Shown piece after piece: positions 1 to 8,147 of a stretch of 64,000 bases of DNA (position 1 is its first letter; each line of letters starts with the position of its first letter). A model generated the notes under the pieces. It was not told where the DNA came from. It saw only the letters and a list, made by a program, of their open reading frames with translations, and ran no database searches. This DNA comes from Roseimicrobium sp. ORNL1 (GTDB taxonomy: Bacteria > Verrucomicrobiota > Verrucomicrobiia > Verrucomicrobiales > Verrucomicrobiaceae): positions 1,178,001-1,242,000 of the forward strand of contig NZ_CP049143.1 in NCBI RefSeq assembly GCF_011044495.1, in the 5' to 3' direction. The position numbers and the translations under genes are program-made.

Positions 1-2
1 AG

Positions 3-917
3 AGCATCTCGGAGATCTGCACGCCGGTGATTTTCGGGGATGCGCTGATCCTCAAGCGTGTCGCCGCACTGACAAATCTCCCGTTTGATGCAGATGTCCT
101 GAAGCCTGCTGAGTGGAGAACAAAGCGCAAAAAGCTCGACCGTCCTGCGGTGCTCGATTTGCCAGCGGTGAATTCGGACCGCGTTACGCCGGGTGAGATC
201 GGCGCGCACACCGGCGCTGCGGCGTTTGCCTATGTGGAGGCTTCCATCGAGGCCGCGCTCGCGGGCGAGATTGCCGGCGTGGCCACGGGCCCGCTGAACA
301 AGGAGGCGCTACACATGGCCGGCATCGACTTCCCCGGGCACACGGAGATCTTCGCCAGCCGCACGCACGCGCCGCGCTGGTGCATGATGCAGTACTCGGA
401 CGAGATAACCTGCACCTTTGTCACCGTGCACGTGGGCTATTCGGAAGTGCCCGCGCTGCTCACCCAGGAGCGTATCGTCGATGTCATCGAGCTCACGGCA
501 ACGGCCCTGCAGCGCATCCGCGGTTATGCGCCGAAGATCGTGGTATGCGGGCTCAATCCCCATGCCGGTGAGCACGGCCTCTTTGGAAACCAGGAGGAGG
601 AGCGTGTCATCATTCCTGCCATCGAGATTGCTCGTTCCAGAGGGCTGCAAGTGGAAGGCCCCCTGCCTCCTGATACGTGCTTCGTTCCCGCCAAGCGCAA
701 GACCACCGATGCCTTCGTGTGCATGTATCACGATCAGGGGCACATCCCCGTGAAGGCCCTCGCCTTCGACAGCGCGGTGAATACCACGCTCGGTCTCCCA
801 GTCATCCGCACCAGTGTCGATCACGGCACAGCGCTGGACATTGCCTGGCAGGGCAAGGCAAATCCCGGCAGCATGATTCAGGCGGTGCGATTGGCGGTGA
901 AACTGGCGGGTGGGTGA
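3..917 (+). CDS. pdxA: 4-hydroxythreonine-4-phosphate dehydrogenase (3' part; 5' end outside window)
   Basis: Oxidises 4-phosphohydroxy-L-threonine in the DXP-dependent branch of pyridoxal phosphate synthesis, in the cytoplasm. The reading frame is open to the left edge: the residues before the GTG at 27 (SEISEICTP) continue the family's conserved start of this region, so the true start lies upstream and the GTG is internal. Metal-ligand and substrate signatures are visible: PGHTEIFAS, the GLNPHAGEHGLFGNQEEE block, and YHDQGHIPVKAL near the C-terminus. The about 305 residues present compare with about 330 for the family, so only a short N-terminal piece is missing. Nothing suggests co-transcription with the next gene beyond same strand and a 63-base gap. 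Confidence 0.95.
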   Translation, partial: SISEICTPVIFGDALILKRVAALTNLPFDADVLKPAEWRTKRKKLDRPAVLDLPAVNSDRVTPGEIGAHTGAAAFAYVEASIEAALAGEIAGVATGPLNKEALHMAGIDFPGHTEIFASRTHAPRWCMMQYSDEITCTFVTVHVGYSEVPALLTQERIVDVIELTATALQRIRGYAPKIVVCGLNPHAGEHGLFGNQEEERVIIPAIEIARSRGLQVEGPLPPDTCFVPAKRKTTDAFVCMYHDQGHIPVKALAFDSAVNTTLGLPVIRTSVDHGTALDIAWQGKANPGSMIQAVRLAVKLAGG

Positions 918-980
918 GTGTTGTGGTGGTGCTGGCAGACACTGCACCACCATGCCCGGTTCCACACGCGATCCACGGGC

Positions 981-1517
981 ATGAGTTCCATCAATCAAAA
1001 CCAGCCGGAGCACAATCGCGACGACCTTGCCGGCCCGCAGGCGGTCGATAAGATTCGGGCGCTGGTGAGCAAGGCGCAGACCTGCTTCTTCTGTTCCAAG
1101 GTCGTGGTGCGTGGTTCTACCGGAGCGCGTCCCATGAATGTGCGGAAGGTGGATGACAATGGCAGTCTCTGGTTCCTGAGCGCGGATGACAGCCATCTGA
1201 ATCACGAACTCGCCCGTGACCCTTCGGTGCATCTCTATTTCCAGGCTTCACCGCATTCGGGATTTCTGCATCTCATGGGGCGAGCCCGGGTCACGCGTAA
1301 TCCGGCGATGATTCACGAACTGTGGGAGCCGCTGATCAAGACATGGTTCACGGGAGGCGAGAACGATCCGCGGATCACTGTCATCGAAGTTATTCCCACG
1401 GAAGGGTACTACTGGGATGTGAAGCACGGCAACATGGTCGCCGGCATCAAGATGATGATCGGCGCGGCGATTGGCGAGACGCTGGATGATTCGATCGAGG
1501 GTGCGATCCGGCTGTGA
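981..1517 (+). CDS. Pyridoxamine 5'-phosphate oxidase-like general stress protein
   Basis: A 178-residue protein of the split-barrel flavin-binding superfamily, resembling 'general stress protein 26' rather than true PdxH. Seen: a strand-rich N-terminus with GARPMNVRKVDDNGSLWFLS, then DPSVHLYFQ and FLHLMGRARV, the usual order of barrel strands in this group, and EVIPTEGYYWDV near the end. The frame is open back to a GTG at 918, but the ATG at 981 is preferred because the intervening 21 residues are Trp/His-rich and unlike the family. Placement next to pdxA suggests a link with B6 cofactors, but that is inference; family members usually bind FMN or F420 and the substrate is unknown. Confidence 0.8.
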   Translation: MSSINQNQPEHNRDDLAGPQAVDKIRALVSKAQTCFFCSKVVVRGSTGARPMNVRKVDDNGSLWFLSADDSHLNHELARDPSVHLYFQASPHSGFLHLMGRARVTRNPAMIHELWEPLIKTWFTGGENDPRITVIEVIPTEGYYWDVKHGNMVAGIKMMIGAAIGETLDDSIEGAIRL

Positions 1518-2326
1518 TGGGGAAGTGAAAAGTGATAAGTAATATCAGGACGAGTTGAAAACAGGGCTTTAACGCGACGAACTCACCCAGCGTGTTGCGG
1601 CAGGCCCAAGGAGTGGGGACATTCCTGTCCCCATGGAAGCGCGAACTACACCTTCAAGCTCTCAATAGCTCCCTTCGTGTAAACGAGGCGACTGCTTCGC
1701 AGGGAGCGGCACTAGCCTGGTGCCGTCATAGGCAGCGTCGTCACGCCAGCAGCTTGGAAACGTCCTTACAGCTTCGAAGAGAAAGGCTCCGCACCCTTTT
1801 TGCCCACCGCCGGCACTAGGCTAGTGCCGCTCCCTGCGAGACGCCCTTTCACCACTGGGGACGTTCTACCTCCAATGACTCCGTTTGTACTTCCATGGGG
1901 ACAGGAATGTCCCCACTCCTTGATCCCACTGCCTCTCTCAAAGGCACGAGCGACATGACTGTGCATCTCTGCCTCCTTTGCGTCGAGGTGCACCACGCCG
2001 GGACACATCATCCTACCCTGCCCCTTTGCGGTTAACCGGAAACGGCCTTGTGGTGGAAGTGATGGCGAAGGCGAAGACGAAGACCATGCGATGTGTTGCT
2101 GGTCAGGCCAGAGGCCTAACGCCCACTGTCAGGCGGGGACGCCTAACCTCCTTGGGCCTGTGCTACGCCCGTGTTCCATGGATACCCTGGTGACATGAAC
2201 CGCTCCGGGCAGTCCGACGTCTTTCAGATTAAGACTCGGTTTCAACTTCCTTTGGTATAAAAAGTGACAAGGGTTCAGAGGCCGCGACAGCTATTTCTTA
2301 CTTTTCACTTTTGTCTTTCACTGCTC
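1518..2326. other. Non-coding convergent intergenic region with repeats
   Basis: About 800 bases between convergent genes with no convincing coding sequence. The left half is filled by a composite inverted-repeat element (1607-1922, listed separately). The borders carry an AAGTGAAAAGTGATAAGTAA-like string near 1523 and its inverse (TTACTTTTCACTTTTG) near 2298, suggesting a further outer repeat. The part from 1925 to 2290 contains short GGCCTAAC/GGCGTTAG-type motifs (2105-2155) but no clear terminator with a T run. Confidence 0.6.
1607..1922. repeat. Composite nested inverted-repeat element
   Basis: Outer arms 1607-1639 and 1890-1922 are a perfect 33-base inverted repeat; each arm contains a small hairpin, GGGGACA-TTCC-TGTCCCC (1615-1632, inverse 1897-1914). 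Inner arms 1697-1725 and 1811-1839 are a second 29-base inverted pair with one mismatch, also each containing a small hairpin (CGGCAC...GTGCCG). No open frame or terminal direct repeat is visible. It may be a miniature mobile element, a REP/BIME-like array or a very large bidirectional transcription barrier. Confidence 0.85.
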
Positions 2327-3658
2327 TCACACGGGATACTCCCACGGTCCGCGGTACTTCCGCGCCAGCAGTTTGCTGGCTTCTTCATCGCCGATGATGA
2401 GTTCTTTCTCCGCATCCCAGCGGATGCTGCGTCCGGCTTTCCAGGAGAGCATGCCGAGCAGGGGCAGGCAGGAGGAGCGGTGGGCGCTTTCGATGTCGGC
2501 CACGGGTTTGCGCTTGTTCTCGATGGCGTCGATCAGATCGGCCCACAAGGCGCCGATGTTGTGGCCGTCTCCCTGCGGTTCCTGAAGCTGTGAGTCACCG
2601 TGCGTGGTGGGCGTCTTGCCATCAGCGGGGTAGAAGGTCCAGCCGTCCTTCCAGCCGATGTGCAACGCGCCCTTTTCTCCGTAGAAGTAGCAGCCCACAT
2701 TGTGATGTTCCGGGCCGTTCCCGGCGAACTTGCGGTGTTCCCACACGGCAGTGAAGTTTTCGAACTCAAACGTCGCCACCTGATGATCGGGCACATCGGT
2801 GGTCTGCTCCTTGTCATTCAAAATGGCGGGGCCGGCAATGTCGCGTCCGCCGGTGCAGTACACGGTCTTTGGTCCTTTCTCGCCGCTCCACCAGAGTACC
2901 TGATCCAGCCAGTGCACGCCCCAGTCCGCCATGGTGCCGTTTGCGAAATCGAGGAAGCCGCGCCAGCCGCCGGGATGGATCTTGCTGCAGAAGGGGCGGA
3001 GGGGAGAAGGACCGCAGTACAGGTCCCAGTTCATGCCTTTGGGGGGCTGGACATTCGCCTTGGGCGCTTCCGGGCCGCCCTTGCTGTGAGCGAAGCAGCG
3101 CACCATGCCCACCTTGCCAACGGCGCCGCTCTTGAGGAAATTCATGGCCTCCACGTGATGTGGACCGATGCGGCGATGCAGGCCCACCTGCACGAGCGTG
3201 CCGGAGTCCCTGGCCGCTCTTACGATGGCCTTGCTCTCATTCACCGTGTGCCCGGTCGGCTTTTCCACCAGCACATGCGCACCCGCCTTCACCGCGGCGA
3301 TGGTCTGGAGGGCGTGCCAGTGATCTGGCGTGGCGATGATGACGATCTCCGGCTTCTCCTTCTCCAGCATCTCGCGGTAGTCCTCGTACTTCTTCGGAGT
3401 CTCGCCGTTCTCTGCGTTCACGTCGTTGACCGCATTTTCCGCCACATTGTCATCCGCATCACACACGGCGCAGATGGTGACACGGCCGGAGGCGATGGCC
3501 TCCCGCAGGATGTTCATGCCCCACCAGCCGGAGCCAATCAGTGCGGTGCGGTATTTCTTGCCGGACTTCTGTGCCAAAAGCGGCACGGCGGAAAATGCTG
3601 AGGCCGCAGTGACAGCGGCGGTCGTCAGGAAGTGGCGGCGGTGCATGGGCTCGGGCAT
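2327..3658 (-). CDS. Secreted Gfo/Idh/MocA-family oxidoreductase
   Basis: NAD(P)-dependent sugar or inositol dehydrogenase family, 443 residues. The N-terminus has a twin-arginine-like motif (HRRHFLTTAAV) and hydrophobic stretch, so export by Tat is likely, as is common for this family in the phylum. The Rossmann fold begins with ALIGSGWWG (about residues 39-47); the family signature VEKPTGHT lies near residue 130, followed by the C-terminal substrate domain with GGWRGFLDFANGTMADWGVHWLD. Start: ATG at 3658 is used; ATG at 3646, just before HRRHF, is equally possible and neither has a clear ribosome binding site. The substrate is unknown. It stands alone, separated from the gene upstream by a repeat-filled gap. 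Confidence 0.88.
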   Translation of the reverse strand: MPEPMHRRHFLTTAAVTAASAFSAVPLLAQKSGKKYRTALIGSGWWGMNILREAIASGRVTICAVCDADDNVAENAVNDVNAENGETPKKYEDYREMLEKEKPEIVIIATPDHWHALQTIAAVKAGAHVLVEKPTGHTVNESKAIVRAARDSGTLVQVGLHRRIGPHHVEAMNFLKSGAVGKVGMVRCFAHSKGGPEAPKANVQPPKGMNWDLYCGPSPLRPFCSKIHPGGWRGFLDFANGTMADWGVHWLDQVLWWSGEKGPKTVYCTGGRDIAGPAILNDKEQTTDVPDHQVATFEFENFTAVWEHRKFAGNGPEHHNVGCYFYGEKGALHIGWKDGWTFYPADGKTPTTHGDSQLQEPQGDGHNIGALWADLIDAIENKRKPVADIESAHRSSCLPLLGMLSWKAGRSIRWDAEKELIIGDEEASKLLARKYRGPWEYPV

Positions 3659-3971
3659 GGCGGACGGGAATCGTGGAAAGGAAGAAATCGTGACGGAGTG
3701 GGGGATTCAGTCAAGAATCTTCCGAGGCCGGTGAGTGGTGCGACGGTGAGCGGTAGGACGGTCGGAGTGTCCTAGCCGGGTAAACAAAATGGCGGGTTGG
3801 AAAACCCGCCAGACGCTGTCCGGTCAGGAGACCCGACTTCCTATGGGCACTTCACGAAAAACGGGGGCAAGAATGCCCCCGATCCTTGGAAAATGCGGTG
3901 CTTTACCGTCTCACCGCTTACTGTAGTACCGTCGTACCTGGCTGCCACGCCAAGGAGCGAGCCCATCACGG
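3659..3971. repeat. Intergenic repeat cluster (arms 3741-3762 and 3905-3934)
   Basis: This 313-base gap has no gene. Imperfect inverted arms (3741-3762 CGACGGTGAGCGGTAGGACG type; 3905-3934 its inverse with an 8-base insertion) enclose two strong hairpins: GGCGGGTT-GGAA-AACCCGCC (3791-3810) and GGGGGCA-AGAA-TGCCCCC (3863-3880). The second belongs to the small hairpin family also found at 1615, 1897, 23169, 45828 and 45960, and shares with 23169 the following bases GATCCTTG. Confidence 0.7.
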
Positions 3972-4229
3972 TCAGCTCTCCGGATTCACCGGATAGCCCT
4001 TTTCGTCCCACCACGCTTCCAGTTCATCCGCGCCGAAGTCGGCAAGGACTTCGCCATCCACATCAATGCTGGGGGCCTTGGTCTGGCCGGTGAGCTCGCG
4101 CATTTCCTCGCGTGCTTCGAGGTCCGCGGAGACATTGAGCGTGGTGTACTCGATGCCGTGGTCATCCAGCCATTCCATTGCTTCATCACACCAGGGGCAC
4201 CCGGATTTCACAAACAGTCGGACGTTCAT
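3972..4229 (-). CDS. Glutaredoxin-family protein
   Basis: An 85-residue thioredoxin-fold protein. The active site CPWC sits at residues 11-14 (KSGCPWCDEAMEWL), the cis-proline loop is TKAPSIDVDG, and the following ADFGADELEAW matches the glutaredoxin C-terminal helix. The CPWC rather than CPYC centre is typical of NrdH/YruB-like glutaredoxins. It is cytoplasmic (no signal). It likely reduces disulfides or mixed disulfides using glutathione or thioredoxin reductase; the partner is not evident. It lies 95 bases downstream of a secreted propeller gene on the same strand, without an obvious functional link. Confidence 0.88.
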   Translation of the reverse strand: MNVRLFVKSGCPWCDEAMEWLDDHGIEYTTLNVSADLEAREEMRELTGQTKAPSIDVDGEVLADFGADELEAWWDEKGYPVNPES

Positions 4230-4324
4230 CGGATTTGGATTCTTTTGATTGGGGTTTTGAATAGGGAGCGGTCGCGCAGCCGCGCGCGGGTCAGGACTTC
4301 TTCATTCCCGCTTCCGGTGCAAAC

Positions 4325-5521
4325 TTATTTTTTCCGCAGGTCAACACATGCGATGTCTCCTGCCGCATTCCGGCAGTAGAGGAGCCCATTGGCCAGCACG
4401 GGGGCGGTCCAGCATTTCGCGTCCAGCACGTGGCCGCGTGAGATCGGGTCAAAGGCGTCTGGCGTGGCGTGAGCGATGATGAGTTCACCTGACTCGCAGA
4501 GCACAATGAGCTTCCCATCCGCCGCGACGACTGCGCCTGCGCCTGCACTCTTCTCTTCCCAGAGTTGTTTGCCGGTTCCGAATTCGATGCATTTCAGACT
4601 GGCGCCGCGGTCTTCGTTTCCATCGATGCCATAGAGATGGTCGGCAATCAGGATGGAGGCATTCATCTGATTGCGCATCACGCGATTCTGCCACACCACC
4701 TGCGGCTCACTTTCACCGAGCTTCAGCAGGGCGGCGCCCTTGTTGTATCCGGAGGAAATGAAAGCCTGCCCTTTGTGAATGATGGGATCCGCGGCATTCA
4801 CCCCGTAGCTGGTGGTCCACTTGTGCTCCCAAACCTTTTCGCCGGTCTTGGGATCCACGCCGACGTAAGCGCGGCCTGAGCCAAAGGTCAGCAGCGTCTT
4901 CCCATCCTGTTGGTAGGGCAGGGGAGTGGAATAGCCAGCGTTTTCATCCGGAGACTGCCACACCACCTTGCCGCTGGTCTTGTCCAGCGCCACGCCGTGT
5001 TCGCCGACATTGAGCACCACGAGATTCTCCCATACCAGCGGAGCACCGGTATAGCCCCAGTCAGGAAGGCGAAGTCCGGTTTCCTGCTGGATGTTCTTCT
5101 GCCAGACGATCTTCCCAGTCGCAGCGTCGAAGCAGAACATGTCCCCCCAGCGGCTGAGGTGGTAGAGCTTGCCATCCGCGAGGGTCGGGGTGCCGGTAGT
5201 GCCTCCCTGGAAAAACTTGTCCCCGAGCTCCGCTGGAAAGGAATGCTTCCACACCTGCTTACCGGTCACGGCATCGAAGCAGTACACCGTGTCTGTCTCA
5301 CTGGCATGGCCGGCGGTGTAGACCTTGCCGTCCGCCACCACGAAGGAGGAAAATCCCAGCCCCACCGATGCCTTCCACAAGATTTTGGGATCCCCTTGAA
5401 ATTCCGCTTTCCACTCTTTCTCCCTGGAGATGCCGTTCCTGTCCGGGCCACGCCATTGGGGCCAGTCCGCGCCCATGACGCTGGCGAGCGGGAGGAAACA
5501 GAGAAGAGCGAGGTGTTTCAT
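4325..5521 (-). CDS. Secreted PQQ-binding-like beta-propeller protein
   Basis: A 398-residue protein with a Sec signal (MKHLALLCFLPLASVMGA) followed by the DWPQWRGP motif that opens many verrucomicrobial and planctomycetal propellers. Repeated blades of the type DAVTGKQVWKH, DAATGKIVWQK, DKTSGKVVWQ and DPKTGEKVWEH are spaced about 45-55 residues, giving an 7- or 8-bladed PQQ/BamB-like fold. No catalytic residues of quinoprotein alcohol dehydrogenases were recognised. The frame extends to 5560 but the ATG at 5521 places the signal peptide at the N-terminus. Paralogues lie at 5673 and 33020. Function unknown; a periplasmic scaffold or a degenerate dehydrogenase are possible. Confidence 0.88.
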   Translation of the reverse strand: MKHLALLCFLPLASVMGADWPQWRGPDRNGISREKEWKAEFQGDPKILWKASVGLGFSSFVVADGKVYTAGHASETDTVYCFDAVTGKQVWKHSFPAELGDKFFQGGTTGTPTLADGKLYHLSRWGDMFCFDAATGKIVWQKNIQQETGLRLPDWGYTGAPLVWENLVVLNVGEHGVALDKTSGKVVWQSPDENAGYSTPLPYQQDGKTLLTFGSGRAYVGVDPKTGEKVWEHKWTTSYGVNAADPIIHKGQAFISSGYNKGAALLKLGESEPQVVWQNRVMRNQMNASILIADHLYGIDGNEDRGASLKCIEFGTGKQLWEEKSAGAGAVVAADGKLIVLCESGELIIAHATPDAFDPISRGHVLDAKCWTAPVLANGLLYCRNAAGDIACVDLRKK

Positions 5522-5672
5522 AGGTACGCAGGGTGGTAGCAGGTGGTGGGCAGTGAGCACGGAGTCAACTGTGAAACGCGAGTAGCATGAGCAGGCTCAC
5601 GCTACCTGGGGCAGCACAGCAGATGAGTCAGTGAGTGATGGCGGGTCACTGGCTGCAGCAAACTGGCACAAG

Positions 5673-6983
5673 CTATTTCGCCTGTACCACCTTGCACAGA
5701 TGCGTTTTTGTACGCACGAAAATCGCACCATCCGCCACCGCAGGTGACGCAGTGACGGGTGACTCGAACTTGCTGCTGGCGATGACCTTGAACTCCGGTG
5801 CCGGCGCCACCACGGTGACGTCCCCGGTGTCGCTGATGAAATAGATGCGGTCCTTCGTGACGATGGGGGATGCTACGAATTTGCCTGGTGAAATGCGCTC
5901 GCTCCAGACGTCCTCGCCCGTCTTGGGGTCCGCACAGGTGCCCACTGCGGCGCCGGTCGCCTGGAAGATGTAGCCGTTGATGAGGACGGGGCTGGACAGC
6001 ACCGCGTTGCGCTTGGCACGGTCCCACAGCACGCGGGGAGTCTCAGTCAGGTCGCCCTTGGCGTCCTTGTCCAGCTTCACTGCCACGAGATGGGAGCGCT
6101 CGGAGCCGGTGTTGATGTACACGATGTTCCCATCCACCACGGGACGCGCGGACGCGTTGAACTCGGTGTGCCGCAGGGTCCAGATTTCCTTCCCGGTGTG
6201 GGCGTCGTAGCCAAAGGCCGCGCGTGAGCCCACGGAGATGAGCTGGGCCTGTCCATCCACATTCATGAGCGTCGGGGTGCCATACGCCTTGCGCAGGTCA
6301 CCGTCGCGGGTGGGCTTTCCTTCCTTGTCCAGATCGCCGTAGTCGGTGGTGCGGTTCGTGGTCCAGATGGTCTTGCCAGTATTCTTGTCCAGCGCCGTGA
6401 CGAACTGTTTGTCGATGCCGTCGTACGTGAGAATGATCATGTTCTCAAAAAGCACCGGTGTGGAGCCTGGTCCGCGGAAGTGGCGCACATTGATGTCGCG
6501 GCGCTGCCAGAGGACATCGGCCGTCTTTGGATCCAGCTTGGCCGTGCCATAGGTGCCGAAGTGAACGTACACACCGGTCTCATCCAGCGTGGGCGAAGGC
6601 GCGGCGTAGTTGTTCACCGGATTGCCCAGTTCTTCCGGAGCTTCATTCTCAAAGAGGAGCTTGTGGTGCACGATTTTTCCATCGTGCCGGTTGATGGCAT
6701 ACACGTACATCTTGTGGCCATCCGTGGTGGCAGCGGTGAACCACACGAGATCCCCGCCAATGATGGGCGAGGAGTGGCCCTCGTTCTCGATGGGTGTCTT
6801 CCACGCGATGCCCTTGCCACTCGCTTCATCCCATTCCAGAGGCAGCTTCGCCCATTCGGACTCGGGGATCATGCCGTTCTGCGTGGGCCCCTGGCGGTCG
6901 GGCCAGTACAGGGACATGTTCGCCGGCTGTGCGAGCAGGTTGCCGCAAGTGAGCAGGGTGGTGAGAAGCACGGGCAGTTTCAT
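5673..6983 (-). CDS. Secreted PQQ-binding-like beta-propeller protein (paralogue)
   Basis: A 436-residue propeller with signal peptide MKLPVLLTTLLTCGNLLAQ. The mature start SLYWPDRQGPTQNG is a diverged form of the WPQWRGP motif seen in its neighbour. Blades include DKNTGKTIWTT, DAHTGKEIWTL and DPKTGEDVWSE. Start: ATG at 6983 is chosen because the 49 upstream in-frame residues are Arg/Ser-rich and not signal-like. It is preceded by the tlpA terminator (7001-7037), so it probably has its own promoter in that short gap. The gap of 151 bases to the next propeller gene leaves co-transcription open. No enzymatic role can be assigned. Confidence 0.87.
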   Translation of the reverse strand: MKLPVLLTTLLTCGNLLAQPANMSLYWPDRQGPTQNGMIPESEWAKLPLEWDEASGKGIAWKTPIENEGHSSPIIGGDLVWFTAATTDGHKMYVYAINRHDGKIVHHKLLFENEAPEELGNPVNNYAAPSPTLDETGVYVHFGTYGTAKLDPKTADVLWQRRDINVRHFRGPGSTPVLFENMIILTYDGIDKQFVTALDKNTGKTIWTTNRTTDYGDLDKEGKPTRDGDLRKAYGTPTLMNVDGQAQLISVGSRAAFGYDAHTGKEIWTLRHTEFNASARPVVDGNIVYINTGSERSHLVAVKLDKDAKGDLTETPRVLWDRAKRNAVLSSPVLINGYIFQATGAAVGTCADPKTGEDVWSERISPGKFVASPIVTKDRIYFISDTGDVTVVAPAPEFKVIASSKFESPVTASPAVADGAIFVRTKTHLCKVVQAK

Positions 6984-7000
6984 GCAGGGTAGGAGAGCAC

Positions 7001-7037
7001 AAAAAAACGCACGGCAAAACGAATGTCTTGCCGTGCG
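7001..7037 (-). terminator. Rho-independent terminator of the tlpA-like gene
   Basis: Read on the minus strand: a 10-bp perfect stem (CGCACGGCAA paired at 7008-7017 and 7028-7037), 10-base loop, then a run of seven T (7001-7007). It lies 41 bases beyond the stop of the thioredoxin gene at 7078 and separates it from the propeller gene that follows. Confidence 0.9.
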
Positions 7038-7077
7038 GGATAAATGGTTTCGAATGGACTTATTGGAAAGGCTACGG

Positions 7078-8037
7078 CTACTCGGTGGCCAGTTGCTTCT
7101 CCACGAGTTCCTCCAGGTTTCCGCGGGCATTCGTGCTTACCAGCATGCCCTTCTTGTCCACCAGCCACATGGCGGGGATGCTGTTGATGCCAAACTTCGA
7201 GGAGATCTCATTTTGCCATCCCTTGCCATCGAAATACTGGGGCCATGACATGCCCTTCTCCTTCACAAAGGCCTCAAGCTTGGACTTGTCCTGATCCAGG
7301 GAGATGCCGACGATCTCGAAGCCCTTGGGGTGAAGCTTTTCATAGGTCTTCAGGACGTTCGGGATCTCTGCCACACAGGGGCCACACCACACCGCCCAGA
7401 AGTCCACCAGGACCACTTTTCCCCGCATCTTCGAGAGATCGACTTCGCGACCGTCTACGGCTGTAAATTTAAGATCGAGCGGTTTGTCCTTCAACCCGGC
7501 GAGCGCGGTGATGGTCTTGAGTTTGCGCTGAAATACATTGGTGAACTGGCTGCTGGGATGTTGCTTGATGTAAGCCTCGGCATCCTTCACCCAGGCTGCC
7601 TCAGCACCCGGTGTCCCTTCCAGTTCGTCCATACGGAGGGCCAGCTTCATGCCCGCCGCCTTCCCCTTGACTTCATCCGTGGCGTCTGGCGCAGCGAGGA
7701 TTTCGTCAGCCACCTTATCAAGGCCGGATGGCTCCTTCTGGTGCACGAAGCCAAAGAGAGGTGCAGTCTCCAGCTCGAAGTACTTTGCCTCCCAGCGGCG
7801 GGGGTCGGTGGGAGCTTTGGCGTAAAAGTCCTTGGCCTCTCCTTCGTAGGCAGCCACGGCCTTTTTGAAAAACTCAATCGCCTCAGGCCGGGACTTGGGC
7901 GGGGGTTGAGGATCCCTGATGGCCTTCATCGCATTTTCCACTTTTTTCCACGCTTCGTCAGCCGCGGCATCGGCGAAGAGATTGGGTGTTACCAGCGCAC
8001 AGACAGCGGCCAGAAGGGACAGAAGGCGTGTTTGCAT
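7078..8037 (-). CDS. TlpA-like secreted thioredoxin
   Basis: A 319-residue protein with a Sec signal (first about 22 residues, cleavage after FADA). Residues 25-185 form a helical region of no known function; residues 190-319 are a TlpA/ResA-type thioredoxin domain: GKVVLVDFWAVWCGPC with the redox pair C218 and C221, then IVGISLDQDKSKLEAF and the cis-Pro loop INSIPAMWLVD. It should act in the periplasm as a thiol-disulfide reductase, for example in cytochrome c maturation; several c-type haem proteins are encoded in this window. It is divergent from the ThuA operon, sharing a 110-base promoter gap. Confidence 0.9.
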   Translation of the reverse strand: MQTRLLSLLAAVCALVTPNLFADAAADEAWKKVENAMKAIRDPQPPPKSRPEAIEFFKKAVAAYEGEAKDFYAKAPTDPRRWEAKYFELETAPLFGFVHQKEPSGLDKVADEILAAPDATDEVKGKAAGMKLALRMDELEGTPGAEAAWVKDAEAYIKQHPSSQFTNVFQRKLKTITALAGLKDKPLDLKFTAVDGREVDLSKMRGKVVLVDFWAVWCGPCVAEIPNVLKTYEKLHPKGFEIVGISLDQDKSKLEAFVKEKGMSWPQYFDGKGWQNEISSKFGINSIPAMWLVDKKGMLVSTNARGNLEELVEKQLATE

Positions 8038-8147
8038 AGGGAACTAGGGTACGGGTGATGGTCACGTGACGGCAAGGATATCTCCCGCAGCGCGGGTGAA
8101 TTCCTTTTGAAGAATCGCCCCTGCCATGGCGTTAGGAGCCTTCTGTC

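Noticed and set aside
309-1232. 307-codon minus-strand frame opposite pdxA and the stress protein
   Set aside because: Overlaps two genes with recognised family motifs on the plus strand.
981-1517. True PdxH (pyridoxine 5'-phosphate oxidase)
   Set aside because: The C-terminal PdxH signature region is missing and the protein is shorter; it fits the stress-protein clade better.
1592-1819. Short plus-strand frame in the first repeat element
   Set aside because: It lies inside the inverted-repeat arms and has no ribosome binding site or family resemblance.
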